Source: an uncultured Eubacteriales bacterium (GTDB taxonomy: Bacteria; Bacillota; Clostridia; Oscillospirales; Acutalibacteraceae). Taken from it: a stretch of 63,124 nt of DNA. The notes under the pieces are model-generated. The model saw nothing but the letters and a program-made list of their open reading frames with translations, was not told the origin of the DNA and did no database searches. Below are positions 24,942-33,967 of this stretch, piece by piece. The first letter of the stretch is position 1. Every line of letters starts with the position of its first letter. The DNA is taken from positions 1 to 63,124 of the forward strand of contig OMZU01000027.1 of the NCBI GenBank assembly GCA_900315605.1, read 5' to 3'. The translations under genes and the position numbers were made by a program.

Positions 24942-27491
24942 ATGTGCGGAATATGCGGCTTTACGGGTCAGGTCACCGACCGCGACAGCGTTATAAAATC
25001 TATGACTGAGGTGATCACCCACAGAGGACCGGACTCCGACGGATTTTTTACGGACGAGCATATTGCGATGGGCTTTCGCAGGCTCTCTATTATCGACCTG
25101 AGTCAGGGACATCAGCCGATCTATAACGAGGACAAGACACTTGTGCTCACTTTTAACGGCGAGATATATAACTACAAGGCTCTGAGACGCGAGCTTGTTT
25201 CAAAGGGTCACAGCTTTCGCACCGACTCCGACAGCGAGGTGCTGGTTCACGGCTTTGAGGAATGGCAGGAGGACTTGCTGCCAAGGCTGAGGGGCATGTT
25301 CGGCTTTGCGATCTACAACACCGTTGACAACTCGATTTTTATCGCGCGCGATTTCTTTGGCATCAAGCCCATGCACTATTGTCAGATAGGCGAGGATTTT
25401 GTTTATGCAAGCGAGATCAAGAGCATTTTGGAGCACCCGAATTTTGTAAAGAGATTCAACAGAAAGGCTTTGGACACCTATCTTTCGTTCCAGTACGCCG
25501 TTCCGCCCGAAACGTTTTTTGAGGGCGTATACTGCCTTATGCCGGGTCATTACCTTTGGTACAAGGACGGCGAGGTTGAAACCACTCGTTACTGGGAAGC
25601 CCGGTTCAATCCCGACGAGGATCTCAGCGAGGAAGAAGCCGTTGACAGGATAGAAAAGGTGTTTGAAAACTCGGTCAACGCCCACAAGATCGCCGACGTT
25701 GAGGTTGGCTGCTTCCTTTCGAGCGGCGTTGATTCAAGCTATGTTTCAACCTATTTTGCCGACCAAAAGACCTTTACCGTTGGCTTTGACTTCGGCGAAA
25801 AATACAACGAGATAAGTTGGGCAAAGGGGCTCAGCGAGAAGATCGGCGTCGAACATCACACCCACCTGATTTCGAGCGAGGAATTTTGGGACGCCGTTCC
25901 CACGGTCCAGTACCATATGGATCAGCCGCTTGCCGACCCGTCGTGCATCGCGCTTTACTTTGTTTCGCGGCTTGCGAGCCACTTTGTAAAGGTCGTGCTT
26001 TCGGGCGAGGGCGCGGACGAGCTGTTCGGCGGCTACACCTGCTACAACGACCCCAGAGTTTTTAAGATGTATCAAAAAATCGTGCCGCACTTTTTGAGAA
26101 AGGCGATCCGCGCGATTTGCCGCAAGCTGCCCGACATCAAGGGCAGGGATTACCTTATCCGTGCCTGCGATCCGCTGGAGCAAAGGTACATCGGCAACGC
26201 CTTTATGTATGATTACAACGACAAAAAGGCTATGCTCAAGGATCCCTCGATCGCAACTCCGCCGCAGGACTACACCAGAAAATATTACTACCGCTGCCGC
26301 AAATACGACGACGTTACCAAGATGCAGTATCTTGACATCAACATGTGGATGGTGGGCGACATTCTGCTGAAGGCAGACCGAATGAGCATGGCAAACTCGC
26401 TGGAGCTCAGAGTGCCCTTCCTTGACAAAGAGGTGTTCAAGGTCGCGTCCACCCTGCCGACGCGCCTTCGCTGCAACAAGCACAACACCAAGTACGCAAT
26501 GCGCAAGGCAGCCGTGCGCCATATGCCCGAGGAAACCGCCGAAAAAGAAAAGCTCGGTTTTCCGGTGCCCACAAGGGTTTGGCTGCGCGACGAAAAGTAT
26601 TATAATATAGTAAAGAAAAAATTCACCGGCAAGACCGCCGAAAAGTTCTTTAACACCGAGCCGCTTGTTGCATGGCTCGACGAGCATTTTACCGGCAAGG
26701 AGGACAACAGCCGCAAAATCTGGACGGTTTATGTTTTCTTGGTTTGGTATGATATATATTTTGACGAGACGAGCAAAAAGGTCGAAAAGCCGATCAACCA
26801 CCTTGACGAGCTAAAGGCTGTTGCCGAGGCAAGGCGCGAAAAGCAGATAAACGCCCCCGGCGAGGTCATTATGGCTGCCGCCGAAGCGATCGACAAGGAG
26901 TACGACGCGCCCGACTTTGGAGTTGACAAATCGGGCTCCCTGCCTGAAAAGTCCGAAAACGAGGCAGCAAACGAGGCTGAGCCTGAAAATCCGGTTGCGA
27001 AAGAGGAAACACAGGACGAAGCTGTTCCGGCAGAAGCTGCCCTGAAAGAAAGTATTCAGGAAAAAGCTCCTCAGGAAGAAGTCGCTCCCACAGAAGCTGC
27101 CCTGAAAGAAAGCGTTCGGGAAAAAGCTCCTCAGGCGGAAAACACTCAGGCGGAAAACGCTGTTGAGGAAAACGCTCGGGAAGAAGCTGTTCAAAAAGAA
27201 GCCGCAGCCGACGACGGAAGCGAACCGGCGATAGTTGAAAGCGAGGACGAGTCAGAGCAGCCGCACGAGACTAAGCCCGAGGAATATGTAAACATTTCAA
27301 ACCCCGAGGACAAAGAAATATACGACGCTCCCAAAAAGCCGAGAACTCCTCAGGAGCAGATGCAGATGACGCTTGAGGGGATCGAAAAACGCTCAAAATA
27401 TCTTGACGAGCCAAACGTTATTTCGGACGACGCGGTTGACAGCATTGTGAGCTCGCTCCACCTTTTTGACGACGATGACGATATAGATTAA
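24942..27491 (+). CDS. asnB: Glutamine-hydrolysing asparagine synthase with a long disordered C-terminal tail
   Basis: The start at 24942 (AAAGGAG upstream) puts Cys2 at the N-terminus (MCGICGFTG), the glutaminase nucleophile. The class II glutaminase fills ~2-200, including NGEIYNYKALRREL. The synthetase domain follows with the ATP P-loop CFLSSGVDSS (SSG where SGG is usual), GADELFGGY and LKADRMSMANSLELRVPFLD. It makes asparagine from aspartate, ATP and glutamine. Usual length is ~600-620 aa, but this one is 849. After residue ~610 there is a ~240-residue acidic, Ala/Glu/Pro-rich tail with a near-duplicated unit (AALKESIQEKAPQ and AALKESVREKAPQ) and a last predicted helical part. The tail's role is unknown. 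Confidence 0.95.
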   Translation: MCGICGFTGQVTDRDSVIKSMTEVITHRGPDSDGFFTDEHIAMGFRRLSIIDLSQGHQPIYNEDKTLVLTFNGEIYNYKALRRELVSKGHSFRTDSDSEVLVHGFEEWQEDLLPRLRGMFGFAIYNTVDNSIFIARDFFGIKPMHYCQIGEDFVYASEIKSILEHPNFVKRFNRKALDTYLSFQYAVPPETFFEGVYCLMPGHYLWYKDGEVETTRYWEARFNPDEDLSEEEAVDRIEKVFENSVNAHKIADVEVGCFLSSGVDSSYVSTYFADQKTFTVGFDFGEKYNEISWAKGLSEKIGVEHHTHLISSEEFWDAVPTVQYHMDQPLADPSCIALYFVSRLASHFVKVVLSGEGADELFGGYTCYNDPRVFKMYQKIVPHFLRKAIRAICRKLPDIKGRDYLIRACDPLEQRYIGNAFMYDYNDKKAMLKDPSIATPPQDYTRKYYYRCRKYDDVTKMQYLDINMWMVGDILLKADRMSMANSLELRVPFLDKEVFKVASTLPTRLRCNKHNTKYAMRKAAVRHMPEETAEKEKLGFPVPTRVWLRDEKYYNIVKKKFTGKTAEKFFNTEPLVAWLDEHFTGKEDNSRKIWTVYVFLVWYDIYFDETSKKVEKPINHLDELKAVAEARREKQINAPGEVIMAAAEAIDKEYDAPDFGVDKSGSLPEKSENEAANEAEPENPVAKEETQDEAVPAEAALKESIQEKAPQEEVAPTEAALKESVREKAPQAENTQAENAVEENAREEAVQKEAAADDGSEPAIVESEDESEQPHETKPEEYVNISNPEDKEIYDAPKKPRTPQEQMQMTLEGIEKRSKYLDEPNVISDDAVDSIVSSLHLFDDDDDID

Positions 27492-27520
27492 GGTCAAAAA
27501 TTTTTATATGATTTTTTCAA

Positions 27521-27539
27521 GGGCGACCATTGGTCGCCC
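27521..27539. repeat. Short palindromic repeat, copy 4
   Basis: The sequence gggcgaccattggtcgccc, 30 bases after asnB. It could also act as the mRNA 3' hairpin. Confidence 0.75.
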
Positions 27540-27578
27540 TTACAACACACGACGGAAAATAATTGCAAAAAAATACAA

Positions 27579-27632
27579 ATACAGTCGGGAACAAACACTT
27601 ATAATAGATAAAACCTATCTTCCCGACCAAAA
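27579..27632 (+). repeat. Family-2 hairpin repeat, copy 2
   Basis: Begins acagtcgggaacaaacac and ends cttcccgaccaaaa. It is followed by an attattcactattcatcattcatt simple repeat just before the NUDIX gene's ribosome binding site. Confidence 0.75.
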
Positions 27633-27693
27633 TTACTCATTATTCACTATTCATCATTCATTATTCATTTTTTCTTTCTCCCGGAGGACTGTT

Positions 27694-28239
27694 ATGAAGC
27701 TTGAAGAAAAAACCTTATCCACCGCTGAGGTTTTTGACGGAAGGATACTGCATATCACGCTGGACGAGGTTGAGCTGCCCGACGGCAGCCGCTCAAAGCG
27801 CGAGGTCGTCAATCACCCCGGAGGAGTTGCCGTTGCCGCGCTTGACGACGAAAACAATCTTTTGTTCGTGCGGCAGTTCAGATATCCCTACAAGGAGGTC
27901 GTGCTTGAGCTTCCGGCAGGCAAGCTCGAAAAGGGCATGACGCCGCTTGAAAACGGCAAGCGTGAGCTTATGGAGGAGACCGGAGCAACAGGATATTCGT
28001 ATATCTCGCTGGGTCAGCTTTATCCCTCGCCCGGCTACACAAACGAGATCATTCACCTTTACGCTTGCAGGATCTCCGGGATCGGCAACAGCAAGCCGGA
28101 CGACGGCGAGTTTTTGAACGTTGAAAGAATCCCGCTTGAAAAAGCACTTGAGCTGGTGCTGAACAATCAGCTTCCCGACGCAAAGTCGCAGGTTGCCGTG
28201 CTCAAAACCGCCGCGCTTCTAAAAAGCGGCAAAATCTGA
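27694..28239 (+). CDS. NUDIX hydrolase, ADP-ribose pyrophosphatase type
   Basis: A 181-aa protein. The ATG at 27694 follows a CCGGAGG ribosome binding site. The open frame upstream is repeat DNA. It resembles ADP-ribose pyrophosphatases (NudF/YqkG type): FDGRILHITLDEVELPDGS, then VRQFRYPYKEVVLELPAGK. The NUDIX box reads GKLEKGMTPLENGK followed by RELMEETGA. The first box glutamate (normally GE) is Met here, while the metal-binding REL-EE part is intact. The expected reaction is ADP-ribose to AMP and ribose-5-phosphate. ribF follows after 10 bases, so they are co-transcribed. Confidence 0.92.
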   Translation: MKLEEKTLSTAEVFDGRILHITLDEVELPDGSRSKREVVNHPGGVAVAALDDENNLLFVRQFRYPYKEVVLELPAGKLEKGMTPLENGKRELMEETGATGYSYISLGQLYPSPGYTNEIIHLYACRISGIGNSKPDDGEFLNVERIPLEKALELVLNNQLPDAKSQVAVLKTAALLKSGKI

Positions 28240-28249
28240 GGTTGGTTAT

Positions 28250-29182
28250 ATGCAAAGCTTTTATGATTTGATACCCGAAAAAGCCGACACCGCTGTTGCG
28301 CTGGGGTATTTTGACGGACTGCACATCGGACACCGTAACGTTATTCTTGCAGCAGCGCACGAAAAGCAAAACGGGCTTGTGCCTGTTTGCTTTACCTTTA
28401 TACAAAGCCCAAAAAGCGTTATCAGCGGAAACCGCGTAGGCGAGATCATGTCAAAAGCCGACAAGCTCAGGATACTTTCGGAGCTTGGGATCGAGCATAC
28501 ATATCAGATTGATTTCAAAAAAATCATGGGCATGAGCGCAAGCGATTTTGTTCACGAGCTTTTGATCGGAAAGCTGCGCGCAAAAAAGCTTTTTTGCGGC
28601 TTTAACTACCGCTTTGGCAAGAACGCCGGAGGCGACGCGGATTATCTTGTGGAGCTTTGTGAAAAAAACAATATAGGGCTGACAGTCGTGCCGCCCGAAA
28701 CCAAGGACGGAAAGGTTGTTTCCTCAACCCTTATCCGCGGTCTGATCGCCGGAGGCAAGGTTGAAAAGGCAAACAAGCTGCTCCGCTCGCGCTTTGGCTT
28801 TTGCGCGGAAGTTGAGCACGGAAGAAAGCTTGGCAGAGAGCTGGGAACTCCGACGATAAACCAGCAGCTTGACAACAACTTGGTAACTCCCAGATTCGGA
28901 GTATATGTTTCGGAGGTCACGACAGAAAACGGAGAAAAATACTGCGGTGTTACAAATATCGGCATCAAGCCCACCGTGGGAGGTGCTCCGCCGCTGTGCG
29001 AAACCTGGATGCCCGAATATCACGGAAAAGAGCTCTACGGTCAGCAAGCCGACGTTAGGCTGCTCAAATTCCTGCGCACAGAGCAAAGGTTCGACAGCCT
29101 TAAAGAGCTAAAGCATATGATCGTTCAAAACGGAAAAGAAGCTCTTGAATATTACGAAAGCAGCAAAGCTGACGACTTATAA
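28250..29182 (+). CDS. ribF: Bifunctional riboflavin kinase / FAD synthetase
   Basis: A 310-aa enzyme that turns riboflavin into FMN and then FAD. The N-terminal nucleotidyltransferase domain (~15-160) has ALGYFDGLHIGHRNVI and FCGFNYRFGKNAGGD. The ATP-handling ISSTxIR-like motif is VVSSTLIRGLI. The flavokinase domain (~185-305) has GRELGTPTINQQ (usually GTPTaN) and TNIGIKPTVGG. Length is normal. It lies directly behind the NUDIX gene. A short repeat-rich 3' region follows. Confidence 0.97.
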   Translation: MQSFYDLIPEKADTAVALGYFDGLHIGHRNVILAAAHEKQNGLVPVCFTFIQSPKSVISGNRVGEIMSKADKLRILSELGIEHTYQIDFKKIMGMSASDFVHELLIGKLRAKKLFCGFNYRFGKNAGGDADYLVELCEKNNIGLTVVPPETKDGKVVSSTLIRGLIAGGKVEKANKLLRSRFGFCAEVEHGRKLGRELGTPTINQQLDNNLVTPRFGVYVSEVTTENGEKYCGVTNIGIKPTVGGAPPLCETWMPEYHGKELYGQQADVRLLKFLRTEQRFDSLKELKHMIVQNGKEALEYYESSKADDL

Positions 29183-29283
29183 TAACATTCAGTATTGTAT
29201 TAAGGGCACCTCTAAAAAGCCATTGTACCGAGGTCGCACACACGGGTGCGACCCTACGGTTGTTAAAAAAACTATAGCAATAC

Positions 29284-29337
29284 TGATACAGCCGGGAACG
29301 AACGCATTTTTATATAAATTCTGTGCCAGACCGAAAC
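29284..29337 (+). repeat. Family-2 hairpin repeat, copy 3 (diverged)
   Basis: Begins tgatacagccgggaacgaacg and ends gccagaccgaaactcc. A degraded palindrome (gtcgcacacacgggtgcgac) and a gggcacctctaaaaa motif lie just upstream (29201-29245). Confidence 0.6.
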
Positions 29338-29367
29338 TCCACACTCCAAACTTCAAACTTCAAACTG

Positions 29368-29406
29368 AAAAAGCACTGTTGTTTCTGAAACGGCAGTGCT
29401 TTTTTC
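29368..29406 (+). terminator. Terminator of the NUDIX-ribF operon
   Basis: Stem aagcactg (29371-29378) and cagtgctt (29394-29401), extended by further pairs, then a T run. Confidence 0.75.
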
Positions 29407-29560
29407 ACAGCCTTCTTTGACAGTAATGCTGTGTCGTTCGTTGTTAATATCAACAAAAAGCTGCTCCTTTATGCAATAAAATACTATGCCGCAATATTTG
29501 CTGTTTTTGTTGAAAAAAGCCCTTTAATCATAGTATAATATTATTGAATTTTATGTTGTA

Positions 29561-29612
29561 ATACTATTCTCTGATAAAACAGATGTTAAAGGATTTTATC
29601 AGAGAATAGTAT
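29561..29612. repeat. Perfect 19-bp inverted repeat
   Basis: Arms at 29561-29579 and 29594-29612 (atactattctctgataaaa and its complement) with a 14-base loop. It is adjacent to a decayed copy of the 165-bp repeat. It could be a mobile-element end or a regulator site. No T run follows, so it is not a normal terminator. Confidence 0.7.
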
Positions 29613-29617
29613 GAAAT

Positions 29618-29700
29618 AAGGCAATGCCGCATAATACGATTGTGCGGATCCTTTGATCGGATTTTTTGTATAACTGTCCAAAAATGACGGCGCGGTTTGC
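29618..29700 (+). repeat. 165-bp repeat, decayed copy R7
   Basis: The left arm aaggcaatgccgcataatac and tgtgcggat match the family. The remainder is only loosely similar (gatcggattttttgtataactgtcc). Confidence 0.5.
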
Positions 29701-29777
29701 GCAACAGGATGAACCGGCGTTTCCTTATGACAACCAAAAGCACAGCAATACTATTTGCAAAAAACGGAGGGAGTTAA

Positions 29778-32700
29778 ATGAAGAAAAAATTTATTTCGGT
29801 TCTGCTGGCTCTGATGACAGCATCGGGAGCTGCGGTCATTCCCGCGGCAGCAGCCGAAACCGAAGCAGTGGGAGCTGCGGCTGACAGCGAAGCAGTTGCA
29901 GCAGAAATCGAAGATGAGGCAGTATCGGCTGCTTCGGCAAGCACGGTCAAGCTCAGCGGAACAGCAAGCTTCAACTTTTACGCTCAGGACTATTCGGTAC
30001 GGAGCAAGGTGATGAATTCTTTTCTGACCGAGAAAAGCGACGGCACGCTTGAAAGAGTGGAGTATTGCCCAGACGACAACAAGCTGATTTATGAGGTTTA
30101 TTCCGCCGACGGCAAAACCAAGAAAAAATCCGGCAGCATCAGCGTTGAGCTTCCGCTTTTCGGCGGATTTTTCAGCGGCAGCGATTACAATTATGTTGTA
30201 TTCGGCAAGGAAAACCCTGATCACGATAACAACGTTGAGATTATGAGAGTCGTAAAATACTCCAAGGACTGGAAAAGACAGTCCTCAGTCTCGGTCAAAG
30301 GCGCGAACACAGACACCCCGTTTCAGTCGGGTTCGCTGAGAATGACTGAGAAAAACGGCAAGCTCTACATTCACACCTGCCACAAAATGTATAACGGACA
30401 CCAGGCAAACATGAGCTATGTCATCACCGAAAGCGACATGAAGATCGCAGAATGTAATTATAATGTTTTGTGGTTTGAGAAGGGTTATGTAAGCCATTCA
30501 TTTAACCAGTTCATCCAAAACGACGGCACTTATCTTTACCGTGTTGACCACGGCGACGCTTATCCAAGAGCGATCGCCCTTACCAAGGCAAGCCTTGCCG
30601 GATACATTACTGCCGTTGACACCTGCGAGCCGGTAAGCCTTGCAAACACAGGCGATACAGGTTATAACTACACCGGAGTTTCGGTGGGCGGCTTTGAGCT
30701 TTCGTCCGACAAGTGCATTATCGCCTTTAACGGAGTTGATTTTACAAAGGCTAACGCCGATCCAAACGGCAAGAGAAACATTTATCTTTCGATCACAGGC
30801 AAGGACTTGGCTTCTTCAAAGAACGTTAAGCTTACAAACTACGGAAGCACAAGTAACATAAACGTAAGCACTCCGCAGCTTGTTAAGATAAACAACAGCC
30901 GCTTTTTGGTAATGTGGGAAGAAACCGACACAAGCAAGATGACGATGATCACCAAGCTTGCTTCGGTCAGTGCGGACGGAGTCGTTGATTCTCAGGGCAT
31001 AGTTTCAACAAATTACATGCTCTCCGACTGTCAGCCCATACTGTGCAAGGACGGTGCGGTAAGATGGTACGCAAGCGATGCGGACGCTGCCACGCTATAC
31101 ACAGTCAATCCGTCGGCAATTTCGCAGGCTGCAAGCAGCACAGCTTCGTCTTTGAACAAGGATATCTCGGTCACTTTGGCAATCGGCGACACCTATGAAG
31201 TGCCCAAGTCTGTTGTTTCAAGATCAGGCTGGAAATCCAAGGGGGGCAGCCCAAGCTTCTTTAACTGCGTTGATTCAAATTATGTTGTTACAGCCAAAGA
31301 ATGCTGCACGGGAACGTTGAAGTTTGAGATGAATTACGGCGGACTTATCACCTATAAATTCACGATCGTCGAGTCTCTTCCCAAGCCCGGCGCACCGACC
31401 CTGACCCTTACAAATCAGACTAACGGACTTAAGGCTTCATGGAACAGCGTAAGCAACGCAAAGAGCTACACGGTTTACTATCGTCTTACAATGGGCGGCG
31501 AATGGTCAACTGTATCGACGAGCTCCACAAGCACCTTGCTCAAAAACATAGAGCCCGGTATGCCCTATATCGTCCAGGTTCAGTCGATCGGAGAAAACAA
31601 CGTAAAGGGCGATTACTCGACAACAAAAACTATTACCTATATTCCGCAGGTTACGCCTTCGATCACACTCAAAAACACCTCAAACGGGATCCGCGTTGAC
31701 TGGCAGACAATCAGCGGCGCAGAAAAATTCACTGTTTATCACAAGCTGACCCCGGCTTCCGCGTGGACGTCGGTAAAAACCAGCAGCAACTTTTACACGC
31801 TCACCGACGTTACCCCCGGATCAAACTACAGCGTAAAGGTTCAGCCTATCTACAACGGCTCAAAGGGTCTTGCCTCGGCGGTTTATTCGCTGACCTATGT
31901 TCCTCAGGTCAAGCCTGATTTGACCCTTGCCAACATAACAAACGGAATACGCGCAGACTGGAACAAAATCGACGGCGCAACAAAGTATATCTTGTCCTAC
32001 AAAAAGTCAAGCGATTCCGCATGGAGCAACAGGGAAGCTATCAATAACTTCTACACGATCACCGAGATCACACCGGGAGAGCAGTACACCATAAAAGTAA
32101 GACCTGTTTTCGGAAGCTCAAACGGCGTGTACTCAATAGCATACAATAAGGTTTATGTTCCTCAGGTCAAAACTACCGTTACACTTTCAAACAAGTCAAA
32201 CGGTATCCGTGCAGACTGGACGGCTGTTTCGGGAGCAACAAAGTATGTTGTATCCTACAAAAAGGCAAGCGATTCCGCATGGACAAGCAAAGAGACAACT
32301 AACATCTATTATATGACTACGGGACTTGCGGCAGGAACAAGCTACAGCTTCCGCGTGCAGCCTGTTTTCGGCTCTTCAAATGGCGTAAATTCCGCAGAAG
32401 TAAAGCTGACCTATATTCCTCAGGTCAAGCCTGTTGTCACACTTTCAAACAAGTCAAACGGTATCCGCGCCGAGTGGGAAGAGGTTGCCGGAGCCACAAA
32501 GTATATTGTTTACTACAAGCAGAGCGACGCTTCTGCATGGAGCTCAACAGAAACAAAAAATCTGTATTATCCGCTTATCACAAACATCGAGATCGGAAAA
32601 AGCTACAGCTTCCAGGTCAAGCCTGTTTTCGGCACGGTAAACGGACTGTATTCAACAGTTGCCAAGCTGACCTACATTCCGCAGGTCAAGCCCACAGTGA

Positions 32701-33197
32701 CCCTCAGCAACAAATCTAACGGCATACGCGCGGAATGGGGCGCAGTGACAGGCGCAACAAAGTATATCGTTTATTACAAGCAGACCGGCGAAACGACCTG
32801 GTCGTCAAAGGAAACATCAAATCTTTATTTCGCGCTCACCGGCATCAAGGCAGGAACAAACTACAGCATCCAGCTCCAGCCTGTTTTCGGCACACTAAAG
32901 GGTGCGTATTCAACAGTCAAAACTCTCACCTATGTTCCGCAGATCAAGCCGACCGTGACCCTTGCCAACAAGACAAACGGCATTAGGATCTCGTGGAACG
33001 CGATCTCCGGAGCGACCAAGTACAGAGTCTTTTATAAAAAGACAGGCGACTCGTCATGGACGTCGGTTCAAACCTCAAACTGCTACTACACTTATTTGAA
33101 CGCAGTAAAGGGAACAAACTACAGCTTCCAGGTTCAGCCGATATTTGACAGCACCAACGGACTGTACTCGACTGTTTCGACAATCACATACAAATAA
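29778..33197 (+). CDS. Large secreted protein with seven fibronectin-III repeats
   Basis: A 1139-aa exported protein (signal MKKKFISVLLALMTASGAAV, cleavage near PAAAA; ribosome binding site GGAGGG). After an acidic, Ala-rich linker, residues ~55-450 form an unrecognised beta-rich domain, possibly propeller-like (repeated FGKENPDHDNNVEIM and VMWEETDTSKMT segments). A short Ig-like stretch (IGDTYEVPKSVVSRSGWKSK) follows. From residue 534 to the end there are seven units of ~87 residues, most with TLSNKSNGIRAEW-like and YSFQVQPVFG-like motifs. There is no catalytic motif, sortase signal or dockerin. The repeats are highly alike in DNA too. An adhesive or substrate-binding role is inferred. Confidence 0.85.
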   Translation: MKKKFISVLLALMTASGAAVIPAAAAETEAVGAAADSEAVAAEIEDEAVSAASASTVKLSGTASFNFYAQDYSVRSKVMNSFLTEKSDGTLERVEYCPDDNKLIYEVYSADGKTKKKSGSISVELPLFGGFFSGSDYNYVVFGKENPDHDNNVEIMRVVKYSKDWKRQSSVSVKGANTDTPFQSGSLRMTEKNGKLYIHTCHKMYNGHQANMSYVITESDMKIAECNYNVLWFEKGYVSHSFNQFIQNDGTYLYRVDHGDAYPRAIALTKASLAGYITAVDTCEPVSLANTGDTGYNYTGVSVGGFELSSDKCIIAFNGVDFTKANADPNGKRNIYLSITGKDLASSKNVKLTNYGSTSNINVSTPQLVKINNSRFLVMWEETDTSKMTMITKLASVSADGVVDSQGIVSTNYMLSDCQPILCKDGAVRWYASDADAATLYTVNPSAISQAASSTASSLNKDISVTLAIGDTYEVPKSVVSRSGWKSKGGSPSFFNCVDSNYVVTAKECCTGTLKFEMNYGGLITYKFTIVESLPKPGAPTLTLTNQTNGLKASWNSVSNAKSYTVYYRLTMGGEWSTVSTSSTSTLLKNIEPGMPYIVQVQSIGENNVKGDYSTTKTITYIPQVTPSITLKNTSNGIRVDWQTISGAEKFTVYHKLTPASAWTSVKTSSNFYTLTDVTPGSNYSVKVQPIYNGSKGLASAVYSLTYVPQVKPDLTLANITNGIRADWNKIDGATKYILSYKKSSDSAWSNREAINNFYTITEITPGEQYTIKVRPVFGSSNGVYSIAYNKVYVPQVKTTVTLSNKSNGIRADWTAVSGATKYVVSYKKASDSAWTSKETTNIYYMTTGLAAGTSYSFRVQPVFGSSNGVNSAEVKLTYIPQVKPVVTLSNKSNGIRAEWEEVAGATKYIVYYKQSDASAWSSTETKNLYYPLITNIEIGKSYSFQVKPVFGTVNGLYSTVAKLTYIPQVKPTVTLSNKSNGIRAEWGAVTGATKYIVYYKQTGETTWSSKETSNLYFALTGIKAGTNYSIQLQPVFGTLKGAYSTVKTLTYVPQIKPTVTLANKTNGIRISWNAISGATKYRVFYKKTGDSSWTSVQTSNCYYTYLNAVKGTNYSFQVQPIFDSTNGLYSTVSTITYK

Positions 33198-33250
33198 TTC
33201 TGTTCCGAAAGGGACAAAGGGACTGTCGCACATAGTCCCTAAAAGATAAA

Positions 33251-33291
33251 GGACCGGGCAGCCCGAAAAGGGTCGCCCGGTCATTGCTTTT
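33251..33291 (+). terminator. Terminator of the FnIII repeat protein gene
   Basis: Stem gaccgggc (33252-33259) and gcccggtc (33275-33282), then attgctttt. Confidence 0.7.
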
Positions 33292-33577
33292 AATGCCGTT
33301 TTGTATTTGTTCGTGTTGTTCTGTTTCAAGATACGGAGCCGTTTTTTGTTGACGGCATAAGACAAAATCCCCTTTTTTGTTTACTCCATGCGCAGTTGTG
33401 TTGACAACTGTTTTCCACAAATGTATAATAAGCAGAATAATTTGTCAAGTGTTATGCATGATATCCAAACGGACAGCATGAGAAAGGTTCTTTCATAAGA
33501 ACAAGACACAGACAAGGATGTTTGCAAATGATGTTGCTGTAAAAGCTTGGGTGACGGTTTTTCCGCACTATGCTTTT

Positions 33578-33616
33578 AAGGCAACGCCGCATGATTCGGA
33601 TGTGCGGCGTTGCCTT
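33578..33616. repeat. Minimal 39-bp copy (R6) of the 165-bp repeat, terminator-like
   Basis: Arms aaggcaacgccgca (33578-33591) and tgcggcgttgcctt (33603-33616) pair perfectly around an 11-base loop. A T run (aatttttt) follows, so it can act as a Rho-independent terminator. Only the arms of the 165-bp element are left. Confidence 0.75.
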
Positions 33617-33851
33617 AATTTTTTAGCGCGGCAAGGAAAAACAGGCGAAGATCGCCGCCGGCGATTTTGAGCAATATATCATAATCTGAGCATAAAAAAG
33701 CATGTGTCGGCAAAAAGCACATCCAACCGTCGATTATCACAATCTGATTTGTAAATTTTAATACAGTATGACAAAGCGTTCGTTATTTTATACAATTTTA
33801 CATAGTAGTTTTAGTACACAATAACTGAATTGTAGATTCTTTTTTTACCCC

Positions 33852-33880
33852 TTGATTTTTGTTTTAACGTATGGTAACAT
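33852..33880 (+). promoter_or_regulatory. Promoter of the CBM21-like protein gene
   Basis: TTGATT (33852-33857), a 17-base spacer and TAACAT (33875-33880). The stretch 33620-33850 before it has no supportable gene. A short frame near 33640-33690 (KEKQAKIAAGDFEQYI) may be a decayed gene end. Confidence 0.55.
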
Positions 33881-33967
33881 ATAGTTGTCGCTGAGAGAAA
33901 ACAGCAAATAAATACAAAGCTTAAAGCGAAATAAAAACAAAATAAAAATTTATGAGGGGAAATCAAC

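Noticed and set aside
25746-26801. Long open frame on the minus strand inside asnB
   Set aside because: It is the mirror frame of a highly biased coding gene. Its product resembles no family and it has no ribosome binding site.
29145-29420. Short frame after ribF
   Set aside because: It runs through the degraded palindrome, a family-2 hairpin and a terminator, so it is not a gene.
31381-33197. Regular DNA repeats that might suggest a CRISPR array or minisatellite
   Set aside because: They are ~260-bp in-frame fibronectin-III coding repeats without short identical repeats and unique spacers.
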